The notes below the pieces were generated by a model that did not search any database, had not been told where the DNA came from, and was given only the letters and a program-made list of their open reading frames with translations. Positions 1 through 11,700 of a stretch of 64,000 nucleotides of DNA are shown piece after piece (the first letter of the stretch is position 1; each line of letters opens with the position of its first letter). The position numbers and the translations under genes are program-made. This DNA comes from Notospermus geniculatus (lineage: Eukaryota; Nemertea; Pilidiophora; Heteronemertea; Lineidae), in the NCBI GenBank assembly GCA_002633025.1, contig NMRB01001079.1:100973-164972 (forward strand), given 5' to 3'.

Positions 1-160
1 TGTTTTGAGATTAAATACCCTGATTAACTAACTGATACGATAAATAAAAAGGCAATTTATCATATATTGTGTGTCAATTTTTGTGCTTTTCTCCTCTTCT
101 GATTAACTAACTAAACACAATATTTATTTTTTAATCAAAGTGTTTATTGAAGATTAAACA

Positions 161-381
161 CGTCATGTATTTACAAACTAATCACTTGAACATCATGTTC
201 ACCTTGTAACACTTCGTAAACACTTAAACATGTTTAGTTGTTATCGTCCTACATGTCATGTTTAGTTGTTATCATGATAAACATAATGTGTAGGACGATA
301 ACAACTAAACATGTTTCACTGAATACGAAGTGTTACAAGGTGAACATGATGTTCAAGTGATTAGTTTGTAAATACATGACG
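161..381. repeat. Foldback MITE (hairpin)
   Basis: The arm starting CGTCATGTATTTACAAAC at 161 is repeated in reverse complement ending at 381, with arms of roughly 100 bases around a short loop containing ATGTTTAGTTGTTATC motifs. No coding capacity is visible. The palindrome is seen directly; the label non-autonomous DNA element is inferred from its structure. Confidence 0.8.
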
Positions 382-720
382 ACGCGCATACATTAATTAT
401 CACAATAATTAATACCGGTAATTAATACCTTAAAGGAGCACGGTATTGCCACTTTTTCTCGACAGCCGGCGCCACCGCGCCACTCTCCAACCCAGGGATT
501 AACTACGTTGTTGGCAAATTGACCCGATTTACTACGTACATCTTGTAATGCATTTTCGTAGTTCTTCTTACTGCCGTTAGGTGGCTCCCTCTACGTTGGC
601 AGTCAAATAACGCATTAGAAATCCAATACCGTGCTCCTTTAATTCTCACAATAGAAATTCGATTTCTAAATACACGAAGTGCATACATTAATTCCCACAA
701 TACCGGTAATTAATAATTAA
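364..720. repeat. AT-rich repeat block with inverted and direct copies
   Basis: AAAGGAGCACGGTATT near 431 reappears inverted at about 625-640. The stretch containing GCATACATTAATT..CACAATA..ACCGGTAATTAAT occurs twice in direct orientation, near 387-425 and 680-715. This looks like another small foldback element whose flank was duplicated. No ORF of note. Confidence 0.5.
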
Positions 721-977
721 TAATTAATAATTAATTAATACATTAATTCTCACAATAGAAATTCGACTGAAAATTTGATATCAGATGAGTCCTACGCTCT
801 GCAGAAAAGCAGAACGATTTCACACACAAATTAGTGACGGTTACTTTGAAACAGATCAAGAGACATCTCCACTCTCTAGGTGAAGTACCCTTTGATATTC
901 CATTGCAATTGTGCTGTCACTTTGAAAGAGGCAACATCTCCAGATCGGTTTTAAGGTATATAATTAAGTTCTGCCTT

Positions 978-1304
978 CACCTGCAACTTTTCAAAAACGT
1001 CTAAACACACTTAAGGCCTGTCTCCACTTGGCCCGCGAGTCCCCGCGAACCACCGCGAGTGTCACCGCGAGTATACTCGCGGTGACTCGGGTGGTGATCG
1101 GCGGTGATTCGCGGGCCAAGTGGAGACACGGCATTAGTTGCAACAAATCAAATGTTTCAGAAATGTTGCTGAAGAAATGTCATGTGAATTCAAAACGTTT
1201 TGAATTGTTGAAAGCCTGGCCACACTATGCAACAATCTCAAAACAATACTGCGCATTTGTTGCAACTCAATGTTTTCAGAAATATTTTTGAAAAGTTGCA
1301 GGTG
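978..1304. mobile_element. MITE with a second hairpin MITE nested in its left arm
   Basis: Outer inverted ends are CACCTGCAACTTTTCAAAAA at 978-997 and its complement at 1285-1304. Inside lies an independent GC-rich palindrome (1019-1128) with exact 20-bp ends beginning TGTCTCCACTTGGCCCGCGA. The different base composition and the self-contained ends show that the inner hairpin inserted into the outer one. Confidence 0.75.
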
Positions 1305-1546
1305 TAGACACAGAATGTAACACACGTAATCTACTTCAACATGAACAAATCTGTACAAGACTTCCATTTTCTACACAACATTTGTAGCCTGTTTGACCGG
1401 TAAGTGTTGCTGATCCAGCTGGTGCTACATTCATTAACATTATCAGAAAGCCAATTTAAGTGCCACAAGTCTAAGTTTTCAGTTGAGAGAGTTCACAGAG
1501 ACATGAAAGAACATAGTTCCTACAGTGGTAATAGTGTCATAGTGTA

Positions 1547-2353
1547 TATCGGGTGGCCCAGAAAAAACGATAACACTATTCATTTTAGGGTTATTCAAAA
1601 AGTATCAAAGCTATGGTTCTTATATTTGGTAGCCATAATGCCACAGATATTAAACACCTTTCATGAAGATTTCAGCTGCAAACGTAGAAAGACACAGGAA
1701 CAGCAGCACTTTTAGAATTTGTTGCCAAAAAAGGCAGTGCCGAAAGTTATTTGTAATTCCACTTACCTTTTATAACTGAACAGATGGTCAGTGTGACCTC
1801 AATTTTCATCAAAAACTGCTCGCGACTGAAGTCCGTGGTCTACCACTTCCACCCCTTCTTTCAGTAGTCCCTGTTCGTTTTATCTTATTAATGAGTCGAC
1901 GTACTGAGCCACTTTCCATCCCTTGCCAGGGAACTCCGTGAGAAGTTTCCTAGCTCCCCATCCTTTCTCAGTCCAACACGGCTGAATCACAGTTATATCT
2001 CCGTCACTAAAAAAACATGGTGCCTTTCTTGAGAAAACATCTAGACTGAACCAACATAAGTCCAAAAGACTAAGGACTTTGGCATTTGACACTGATTGGC
2101 AGGTCATTTTAAGTCTAGACATGTCACCCCATGTCAGGTGTCAGATGTGAAGTGACTGGCATTGCATTTTTTGACCAACAATTTCAAAAATGTTGCCATT
2201 TTAATGTCAATCAACCTGTGCAGCCGAAATTTTGAGGAAAGATGCATAATATGTATATAATTGTTGGTGAAAAATAGGACAATCATAGCTTTGATATTTT
2301 TTGAATAACCTTCAAATGAAAAGTGTTATCGTTTTTTTCTGGGCCACCCGATA
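1547..2353. mobile_element. Mariner-like element, deletion derivative, TA target site
   Basis: Inverted repeats of about 100 bases begin TATCGGGTGGCCCAGAAAAA on the left and end with the complement at 2353. They are flanked by TA on both sides (1545-1546 and 2354-2355), as expected for Tc1/mariner insertion. The interior is about 600 bases, too short for a full transposase, and carries on the minus strand a remnant of the transposase N-terminal DNA-binding region. Confidence 0.85.
1815..2003 (-). pseudogene. Mariner transposase N-terminal helix-turn-helix remnant
   Basis: The minus strand reads a segment with EKGWGARKLLTEFPGKGW, followed after a frameshift and stop near 1880 by a run containing GGSGRPRTS. 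Both are characteristic of the paired-type helix-turn-helix and the GRPR AT-hook-like linker at the start of mariner transposases in invertebrates. The catalytic domain is absent and the frame is broken, so this is a relic. It lies inside the 1547-2353 element, which explains it. The motif match is from family knowledge; no search was run. Confidence 0.7.
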
Positions 2354-2511
2354 TAAGTTTTGGCGCATACATCTACATGTATAGTAATAGTAATCTACTG
2401 GGTTAAGAGATTACCAGGAGTAACTTGAGTGCTTACATGTACCAGGGCCAATAATACTTTGGCTCCAGCCCTGACGGAAAAATCAAACACTCATGTACAA
2501 TGCAAATACCA

Positions 2512-2667
2512 GGGCCCGGTTGCACGAAACTCACGACAGCGCTATCTTGGTGTTAGCGCTATCTTCATGTTAGATGACGTAAAAATCCATTGTTCTTTTA
2601 CGTCATTTAACATCAAGTTAGCGCTAACACCAAGATAGCGCTGTCGTCAGTTTCGTGCAACCGGCCC
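2512..2667. repeat. Hairpin MITE, GGGCCCGGTTGCAC family
   Basis: A near-perfect palindrome of about 156 bases with ends GGGCCCGGTTGCACGAAAC and complement. A relative with the same terminal 14 bases lies at 47130-47284, so this is a dispersed family. No coding potential. Confidence 0.85.
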
Positions 2668-2912
2668 CAGGATAATACCGTCAGACACAAAATACATATT
2701 CTATTGGAACAGTGTTGGAGTCAAGGCTAGTTTCAAATTCTCCCAACGGCAACAGTTGAATACACTCTGCGTTGCTGATGAAAAACATGCAATGAATAAC
2801 AATGAAATAATAAAAAAATCAGCAGAACTGCCTAATATAGAACTTCATCAACATTTTTTTCTAGTTTTTTACCCCGGGTTTTTTTACCTCGCTGACATCA
2901 ATAAGACTAAAC

Positions 2913-3498
2913 TAAAGCGGTTATTCCACGGAAATATATTATTGCACAACACTGTAAAAACCAATGGGCTCGAGAGACCCATGATTTTGTCCACTACCTG
3001 GACACGTGGGTTTGAGATGAGAATGGGTCCATGGTACCCAGAATATTTGTTCTTCGAGCCTGAAACGAGGAGGTCCTTAGGTTCCAGTAACCCATAATGA
3101 CCAGTTTCACAGGTCACTTTGGCCCATCTACTGTTGCTGCTCATGGGTGCCAACACCCCACGGTAGCATTCGTAGACATGGTAGATGGGCCAAAGTGGCC
3201 TATGAAACTCTCATTATGGGTTACTGGAACCTATAGACCTGTCCGTTTCAGGCTCGAAGAACAAATATTCTGGGCACCATGGACCCATTCTCCATTGAAC
3301 ACATTTCAAACCCATGTGTCCAGGTAGTGGACAAAATCATGGGTCTCTCGAGCCCATTCGTTTTTAGAGTGAATATGGGGCCCAAAATGCGTGTCATGTG
3401 TTTTTGGCATAATGGATGGAAGAAAGATTGGCAACAATATTGCCCACTTTTATCCTCATAATTGTGCAATAATATTGCATGTGGATCGGCCGCTTTAG
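2913..3498. mobile_element. MITE (TAAAGCGG ends) containing a second 420-bp palindromic MITE
   Basis: Outer ends TAAAGCGG..CCACGGAAATATATTATTGCAC (2913) and the complement ending at about 3498 define one element; a shorter relative sits at 31497-31675. Between them, 2950-3371 is a separate inverted repeat with arms of about 190 bases (landmarks GGGCTCGAGAGACCCATG and CCAGAATATTTGTTCTTCGA). Every ORF called through here is a by-product of the palindrome. Confidence 0.8.
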
Positions 3499-3785
3499 AC
3501 TGAGTATTTGCTACTGCTCAGTTGGGCCGACGTCTTCGTTTAGTGAAGATTCTTCTATTATGTGAGTATACCCGAACAATAAAACCTGTCGTTGGCCTAA
3601 CTGGATGGTTGCAAAAGCTTGTGTGTCAACTCTGCAAAGACATGCTTTTAGAAAATACCCAGTCATATGAATGTTACTGAAAACTGTAAAAAAGATGGAC
3701 AAAAACAGGTAGAATTAGAAATACACCCTGCCACAAACAAACTGCTAAAGTACATGTACAGTTCCCCTTCAGCGATGAACATCAT

Positions 3786-6700
3786 TTACTCCGCAGTGGT
3801 GGTGACATTACTACAACCAGTAGGAACTTCTCCATTATCTTTACTCTTCACTTTCTTCATTTCTTCTTGCAGTTTGGTGGCAAACTTTTTATACTTTGCA
3901 CTGCGTATACCATGATAGGGCACAGCCTGCATGACGTATGTTTGAAGCATTCCAAGCAGCTGCGAGTAGACCTTTGGGTACTCCATGTCAAACACGAAAT
4001 AGGCAGCTAGCAGCTCCACGGTGACAGTCTCTGGCTTTTTACAATAGCAGCTGGCATAGACTGTATCGAACGTGAGGTAGGCCTCGCATAGCTTCGCATT
4101 ATTGTTTCCAGGGACAAGTACCACACTTGGTGGAGCAAGCTGAGGTGTTTTCAGGGCCACACTCAGTTGGTCATCGCTGGCATCATCCTAATAATAAGAA
4201 CATACATTATGTACTTGTTACACACTCTGAAGGTGAAAGTTCTACAGACCCCCAAATTAGTGTGCATGACTGAATCCCCATGGGGCGTTTAGTGACATAC
4301 ATAATAAATTTCAATTACGGTACCTTGTCTAAGATTGTAAAGATGCTCTTCGTCTTCTGACCTTTCCCGCGATCTAACCTTGTCATATCTTCCACATACT
4401 GCATCAGCGAGAACAGCTTTGGTATATTCTGAAAATTTGGCATGCACTGTCTTAGTAAGTAGGCTACAGCAACTTAGAACAGATTGAATAGAAAATTCCT
4501 ACAGACGCCAAAGGCAAATTCAGCATTGTAGAAGAAACTCTCACACAGCCAGCAGATTATCTTAACACACCCAATTTGGAATGCTGTGGTGAAAAAAAAA
4601 CTTGAACTCGAAAGCATTATCACCGAGCATACCGAGTTCCTGTGCAATGATTTAGCTCAGAGGATTTAGCTCAGTCTTTTCTGGTTTCTCCAACTGAAAA
4701 GTGCCTGAAGAAGACCCCGGTTGGGGTCGAAAATTAGCGAATTTGTGGAAGATGACTTCCTATTTATTATCATCCGTTGTGTCAACTTTCTCTTTCTTTG
4801 GAGTTCCTATGCAATAAGACCTGTCAGTTACATTATCTACTTACTGCCTCAGATGAATCCTTGTATGTAGCATCTTTGCTTCTCATGGTTTCGACAGCTT
4901 GAAGGAAGACTCTGATGTTCTCCCCTATAGTATTGTACTGTTGTTTTCCAAGCAGGAGGAAGAGATCATACATAAGCTGAAATGAAGGCAATTGTTTTTA
5001 GCTCACCTCTGTCATGTCTGTGAGGTGAGCTTCTCCCATGGTGTGTCGTCCGTCGTCCGGCGTCGTAAACAGGGGTGGCACGTTTCTAAACCGCTTGGGT
5101 TACAAACTTGAAATTTGGTGTACAGGTACCCTATGGTAAAAAACTATCTCTGGACCGAAATTTAGCGCTGCTGCTTGTACACTCTGGCCTGTAGGGGGCG
5201 CTTTGTGAAAACCTTCTTTCGGCCGTATCTCCTGAACGCTGTTAGCTAGAACCACGAAACTTTTATGGTGGTTCCTCTGATGAGGCTTTATTACATAAAT
5301 CCCGGGTTTTTGATTTGACCTACTTTTCAAGGTCACAGAGGTCAAAGTTCAAAATTCACTGTTTGGTGGCACATTTCATTGCTATTTGACATAGAGTGTT
5401 GTGATTTGGTGTGAAGATATATCTAGGCACCCTGCACGAAAATGCACCAAATTTCAACCCGATTGGACTTCAAATATGGCCGCCAGGAAGCCATCTTGAA
5501 AAATGGACTTTGACCCACATTTTATAAATAGGAGTAGGTAGGATGTTTTAACGTTGTCAAAATATGTATCTAGGTACCATATAACTATATGTAAATTTCA
5601 GTCAGATTCGACGTCAAATATGGCCGCCAGGGAGCCATCTTGAAAAATGGGACTTCGACCCACACCTCATAAATAGTGGGAGCTAGGATGCTTTAACCGT
5701 GCCTAAATATGTGTCTTGCTACCATCTACTTATATGCCAAATTTCGGTTCGATTGGACTTCAACATGGCTGCCAGGCGGCCATCTTGAAAAATTGACTTT
5801 GCCCATATCTCATCGGTAGTAAATGTTGTTATGATGTTTCAATGTTGTCTGAATATCTGTGCAAGTATCCTGTACATTCCTGCTGAAATTTCAGTCCCAA
5901 CGAATGTCACGTGTGGCCACCAGGTGGCCATCTTGAAAAATAGAATTTTTGACATCTGTGACCTAGACAGGAAAGCAGTTTGTTCACAAACACCACTTGT
6001 ATTCATTGTATTCAGAAATTGTACTCCTTCTGGGTGCCATCACCTGAGTTTATGTCACTGACTGATAATACTGATCAGATCATAAAAATTCCTCTTGGTG
6101 TGTTCAGCTTTATCTTTATCTGTACTGATCCTTCAACATTAGTCCGGCAGCGAAACCCCGTTTTTTGGCTGAACCGTGCAATATGAGAGTCATAGTTTCA
6201 CACTTAACCATGGAGACTTGTCACAGAGGTGAGCACAATGGCCCTGGCCATTTCATTTATCTGTGTGACTTCACATTCCAAGGGTCTTTTCAATCCATCT
6301 AGCTGCAATTTGTCCAAGACAAGGAGGAAACAAAGTGAAGGGAGGACTGCAATCAGTTATTCATCATATTGGATTTCAGTAGTCATCACACATTTTCACT
6401 TCTGTATTGAATTCAATGATGAATATCGGAAAATGTTGCGATGACTATTGACATCTGACAGGTTTTCACACTGGAAAAACGGAGATGCTGTGGCTGAAGG
6501 AAGCAGTCCTGGTTGTCCAATTTCCTGTTACTTTACCCTTGGAATTGCAGCCTCCACCCTGTGCAACATGAGGGTTCTCATCGTTGCCCTCCCTCCCTCC
6601 ATGGCCTCAGTGAAAGTGACTTCAAAGCATTAAAATTCAGTTGTTACACTGCACTTACCATGGAAGCATCCATAAAGCAGGGAAGACGTTTTATGATTGG

Positions 6701-7949
6701 CTTCACACGTCCATCGGGCAATGATCTTATCCATGCTTGATTCCTGTCGTGGGTTTCTTTGAGTAGCAACTTTACCTGTTCTGTGGATGGGGCGTCTTTA
6801 TCCCACTCGAGTTTCAGTTGCTTCAGGTGATTTTCATAATCTTCATCACTGAGCTCCTTTGCTCGGCCATGATCCGCAGGTACGACTGCTTCTGTTTGGC
6901 GTTCGGGGAGGTAACTTCAGCAGATGACACTCGCTTTTTCTGACACCCACTCACAGTCTCACTTTTCCTCTTTTCTTCCCAACGGCAGTAGCGGATCCTC
7001 GCACTAAGGTTTTTACAGAATAGGCTCTGAAAATATGCAAAAACAAATGCAACATTAACATCATCCAAATGAACGTATTAATTTCTCATAGAGCTTGGAT
7101 TCTGAATAAAGATCCACTTTTTATCAAGAAATGACCAACGATAGTGTTACTCTTTGAAAAGGAAAATTGAAAAACCTATCATTATGGATTCAGGCTTCTC
7201 ATCTAATCATTGGAAGACTTACCCAGGGTTTTGTCCCAATTTGTTCAATACATGGAAATGTCTTCACCATTTTCTGTCCAATTGCATCATACTCGCTACG
7301 ACTGTCAATATGTGGAAATTTCTCTCTGTAGTAATCTGCACTTTCGCGGATCATCTGTGACCAAACTTTAGTAGCACTGTTTTCCGCAAGTGATATTCTC
7401 ACCCTGCTTGAGAACGGTGGGAGTGGTGTATACATGTTAACTTTAAGGCCTGAAAAAAAGGAAGAAATTGGAGTATCAAAATAATTCTTGTTGATATTCA
7501 CAACCGACAATGCGAGTGCCGTAGTCATAAATCCCAGGCGCGGGTTGAGAAAACCCGGAGATCATTAGAATGCATATTCATTGCCAGTCAAAAATTGTAG
7601 TTTCTAAAAATGCTATAGTTGCCAAAATACACACTGATTTTTAGGAAATTGGCCTCACCTGAAGATGGAGAAGTCTCCAGGTCATTTCGCCCGAGTGAAG
7701 GACCATCCATTGTGTCCATTTTGTCATCATCACTGCGGTTGGTTGGTTGCTGGGGAGCAGGTACCGTATCTTTCGCAGGTAGCTGTTGTTTAAACACGAC
7801 AGATTGTGGACTCCATGATTCACTGGTTTGAAGTAGCATAAGAACACTGTCGCGACACATAGCCAGGACGTCATTGTCGTCCACCTCAGTTCCATCATTT
7901 TCAGTAACCACTCGTATGCCTGGACAAAGCAATCCCAATTTGGCCGCAC
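3786..7949 (-). CDS. Six 3' exons of a gene with a CIDE-N-like domain (5' end missing, one exon frameshifted)
   Basis: Exons on the minus strand, all with AG acceptors and GT donors: 7949-7659, 7449-7223, 7026-6659, 4976-4845, 4428-4324 and 4187-3786 (stop TAA/TAG-class codon at 3788-3786). Phases agree at every junction (phase 1 between exons 1 and 2, phase 0 afterwards). Exon 1 opens with KLGL..GIRVVTENDGTEVDDNDV, which resembles the second half of a CIDE-N/PB1-like fold (DGT-V-D signature). Later exons hold KPWSLFCKNLSARIRYCRW across a junction, DEDYENHLKQLKLEWDK, and DLFLLLGKQQYNTIGENIRV. The layout recalls expanded SAMD3-like families of fish and invertebrates, but I cannot assign a function. 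Exon 7026-6659 is 368 bases, and its reading frame changes near 6915, consistent with one lost base. The start exon was not found; it may lie beyond the BEL element. Intron 4 holds the 5000-6234 repeat. Confidence 0.6.
5000..6234. mobile_element. Dispersed element with AGCTCACC ends and ~146-bp internal tandem units
   Basis: It starts AGCTCACCTCTGTCATG with a subterminal palindrome (GAGGTGAGC) followed by GTCGTCCGTCGTCC, and ends CACAGAGGTGAGC at 6234. The interior holds four diverged units, each with a landmark like TGGCCGCCAGGGAGCCATCTT (near 5475, 5617, 5763, 5910), about 146 bases apart. A second copy lies at 34958-35821 and an end fragment at about 26330-26440. It sits in an intron of the minus-strand gene. 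No transposase was found. Confidence 0.75.
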
Positions 7950-7999
7950 CTGAAAGTGAAAATGGGACGTGTCACTCAGGAAATTTCTCAGGGATCGAA

Positions 8000-8445
8000 A
8001 CAACAATTAGGCTTTAAAAAATGTCTTGTTTCGGGTCATGTCAGTTTGAAAAATTAGGGTCGGTCGGTCGGAATAATTTTTTTTTTTTTTAAATGTTTTC
8101 CCAAAGTTTGCTTGAAAAACTGTGTGTAAAATAGGAAACGTCAGCTGAAATAACGAAGTGGAACTGATCTGTAACATAGGGGGCCTAGGAAGAGCTGTAG
8201 ATTCTACCATGTCATGAATGTTCCTTCTTCAATTGTTCTTCTCTTGTAATTTTTTGAAAGTTTTAATTGAAACAAGAGGCCCATGGGCCTTGCGCTCAGC
8301 TGACTCTGGAATAGTTGTTTTGAGTGGTATCTATAGTGGGCAATTGTTTCCAAGGTGGAGAGGACATTGTGTGTAAACTTGTTGTTTATTGAAAACAGGA
8401 GGATTACAAGAGAATGGTGTTTCTTATCAGGTAATTTGTTAAACA
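8000..8445. other. Non-coding, dispersed repeat fragments
   Basis: The sequence around 8015-8100 (TGTCTTGTTTCGGGTCA, then GGTCGGTCGG and a T run) recurs inverted at about 21820-21890. At 8270 ACAAGAGGCCCATGGGCCTTG looks like the start of another repeat. No coding exon could be recognised, although the missing 5' exon of the CIDE-N-like gene would be expected on this side. Confidence 0.5.
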
Positions 8446-8663
8446 GAATTAACACTGGAAATGTGCAACACTCAGAGACATTACACCAGAATTAACACTG
8501 GAAACGTGCAATACTTAAAGATGTTACACCAGAACTAACATTGAAAACGTGCAATACTCAGAGATATTACACTGAGAATTAACACTGGAAACTTGCAACA
8601 CTCAGAGATGTTTCACCAGAATCAGTGTTGAAAACGTGCAACACTCCAGAGATGTCAGTGTGC
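8446..8663. repeat. 44-bp tandem repeat, about five copies
   Basis: The unit contains AATTAACACTGGAAACGTGC..ACACTCAGAGATGTTACACCAG and recurs at about 8446, 8490, 8532, 8576 and 8620. It ends about 20 bases before the BEL reading frame opens, where a 5' LTR or leader would be expected. Confidence 0.85.
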
Positions 8664-8733
8664 CTAAGGCCCTTGACTTGTCATTGTGAAGGAGAGTGAC
8701 CCCCTCTTGCCTTCGTTAGCTCTCGTCAGGGAG

Positions 8734-11700
8734 ATGAGAAAGCCAACGGTAGAAATCACGAAGTTCGAAGGTGATGCAACGAAATTCAAACAGTTTCAGC
8801 GACAGTTCCAAGCACGTATAGTCAGCAATACTGATTCAATTGATGAGCGCATGCAGTATTTGATGCAGTTTACGAGTGGTGAAGCAAACAAGATTGTGGC
8901 AGGCTACGCCCATCTGCCTGCCGACGTAGGTTTTGATGCCGCGAATCGAGAGCTTAACAGACGCTATGGTGATCCATACTTCATTGGGAGGGCTTATGTT
9001 GAGAAAGCCTTGAATTGGCCCGTGGTAAAGTCTGATGATGCGTACGCACTGGATTCCTATGGCATTTTCCTGAGAGAATGTCAGTATGCGACGGCGGAGT
9101 TGGCCGAGATGAAAATGCTAGAATACTCGGACAATCTGAAGCAACTTGTGGGGAAGCTACCTTACCGGTACCATGACAAATGGAGGAACATTGTTTTTGA
9201 TCTCAGAAAGCGTGATGAGACAGTAGGGTTTCATCACTTTGTTGATTTCGTGGTCCGCGAAGCCAGAAAGCTGAACGACCCGGTGTTTGGGAAGAGTGCT
9301 CTCCAGCCTTCGCGTGAGTCGTCAACGGGACCCACCAAGCCAACGCCAAAGCCACGGAAATTCCCGCCGAAACCATCTGCTACCGAACATGCCCCGCCGG
9401 CTCGTACGTTGATGAATACAACCACTGATGCGGATGCGAACAAGACCCAGACCGGTTGCCCCCTGTGCAGTCAAAGTCATAAGATTGCCAAGTGTTCACA
9501 GTTGCTCGATAAAGATATTGCGGCCCGTCATCAGTGCATTAAAGGTCTGAAACTCTGTTTCAATTGTTTAGGCTGGTCTCACCGAGCTAGAGAGTGCAAA
9601 GCCTCGCGCTGTCGTAAAGAAAGATGCGGTGGTCCACATCATACCCTGTTACATCGTGAAGTGACGAAATCGAATGCTGACCTGATTCCAAAGGTGCCGC
9701 CTACACAGCCCACTGAACTGAAGCCAGCCTCCAGTAATAGTAACAACACGTTCGCTCTGTTGGAGGAGGAAAGGGATGCTTTCTTTCTGCTAGTGCCAGT
9801 CTACGTGAGTGCCAATGGGAGGACCGTCCAGACAGTAGCCCTGATTGACTGTGCCAGTGATGTGACGTTGATTAGTGATGAGCTATCCAAGGACTTAGGT
9901 TTGAAAGGGAAGAAGCAGGATCTGACAGTGAACACCGTTAACTCGTCGTCCGTCTGGCACACAAGGTTGGTGCAGTTCAGGATACGATCTCTCGATGTGA
10001 ATTCTCCACACTCACTGTTTGTCACTGGAGCCCGGTCCGTCAAAATGAACACATTTCAATGCTCACCACAAGTCCTGCGTGAGGAATGGCAACATTGCAG
10101 TGGTCTCGGTATCCCAGAGAGAATTGATCAAAGAGAGGTACAGATCTTGATTGGAGTGGACAACCCAGAAGCCATCGTGCAATGGGAAGTAAGACGTGGT
10201 AAACCAGGAGAACCGCTTGCTGTGCGTACAACGTTAGGATGGGCGCTCCTAGGAATCGCTAGCCGTCAGGGAGGAGGAGATTCGGATTCTGCTTCAGCTT
10301 CCGTAAGCTCGATTTCTGGAGTTAACACTCGCAGTTCAGACCAGGAACTGTTGGATCAACTTGGAAGGTTTTGGTCAACAGAATCATTTGGTGTTACTGC
10401 AGAGTACACCAAGCCGATGTCGGTCAAGGATAAGAGAGCAGCTAAGATATTGGAAGAGACTACCACTCTAATCGAAGGCCATTATCAAGTGGGCATGTTG
10501 TGGGATGATCCGCAAGTGACGCTACCAAACAATCGTGCAGTGGCCCTTCGACGTTTTGAGCTGTTACAGAAACGTTTCAATCGAGAGCCTGAGTATGCGA
10601 AGCTGTATGAAGAGACTTTGCTGGGATATGTCTCCAAGGGATATGCGAGGGAATTGACGCCCGAAGAAGCTGCGGAGGAATCGAGAAGGACTTGGTATTT
10701 ACCTCACCATGGAGTGGTCAGTGCCAACAAGCCTGGACGTGTCCGTGTTGTGTTCGATGCTGCCGCACAGTACGGAGGAAAATCCTTGAATACGTCACTC
10801 ATGTCTGGTCCAGATCTTCTAAACAGTCTCTTTGGCGTAATACAGAGGTTTCGGTTGTTCCAGATTGGGGTTATAGCCGATATTGAAGCTATGTACCATC
10901 AGGTGCGCGTCTCTCCTGAGGACGCTGACGCCTTACGCTTTCTCTTCAAGGAAGACGCCCATTTGCCAGGGCCGCCAAGAACCTATCAGATGGTGTCGCA
11001 TGTCTTTGGAGCGACAGACTCTCCAGCATGTGCCATATATGCGCTCAAACGAACAGCCATGGACAATGCCCAAGACTTCAGCACCGAGTCTGTCAGAACG
11101 ATTCAGGAGGACACCTACATGGATGATCTCGCCACATCAGTGGAAACTGTACCTGATGCCATATCGTTGGCCAAGGAACTGAAAGAACTGGGAAGCAGAG
11201 GAGGCTTCAGATGGCATAAATGGGCCTCGAATGCAAGAGACGTGGTAGTGGCCATGAATAGTGAAGGCACGGCAGTTCAAGTATTTGACGAACAACCAGA
11301 TGTCCAGAGGACACTCGGGATTCAATGGGAGCTCCGAGACGACAGTGACAAATTTGTCTTCGTGATCAACCCCCCTGCTAAGCCATGTACGAAGAGAGGT
11401 GTCATCAGTGTCACAGCCTCGATTTTCGACCCATGTGGATTCATCAGCCCGTTCACGGTCCGCGCTAAAGTCCTAACACAAGAACTCTGGAGAACAGGAA
11501 TCGGCTGGGATGATCCGCTTCCAGAAGAGTTGGCCAACAAATGGTTGTCATGGTTGACAGAGCTGCAGGATCTTACTGTCTTCCACTTGCCACGACACCA
11601 CCTGGACTTCACGATGACTGCAACAGAAGTGGAGATTCACATGTTCAGCGATGCATCAGAAAGGGCATTTGCAGCTGTAGGATACTTACGCTATCGGACC

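Noticed and set aside
2756-3469. Overlapping ORFs on both strands, 70-113 codons
   Set aside because: They mirror each other because the region is a nested inverted repeat.
4618-4800. CCTGAAGAAGACCCCGG..GGTCGAAA motif suggesting a retroelement end
   Set aside because: Too short and no adjacent reverse transcriptase; left as intron sequence.
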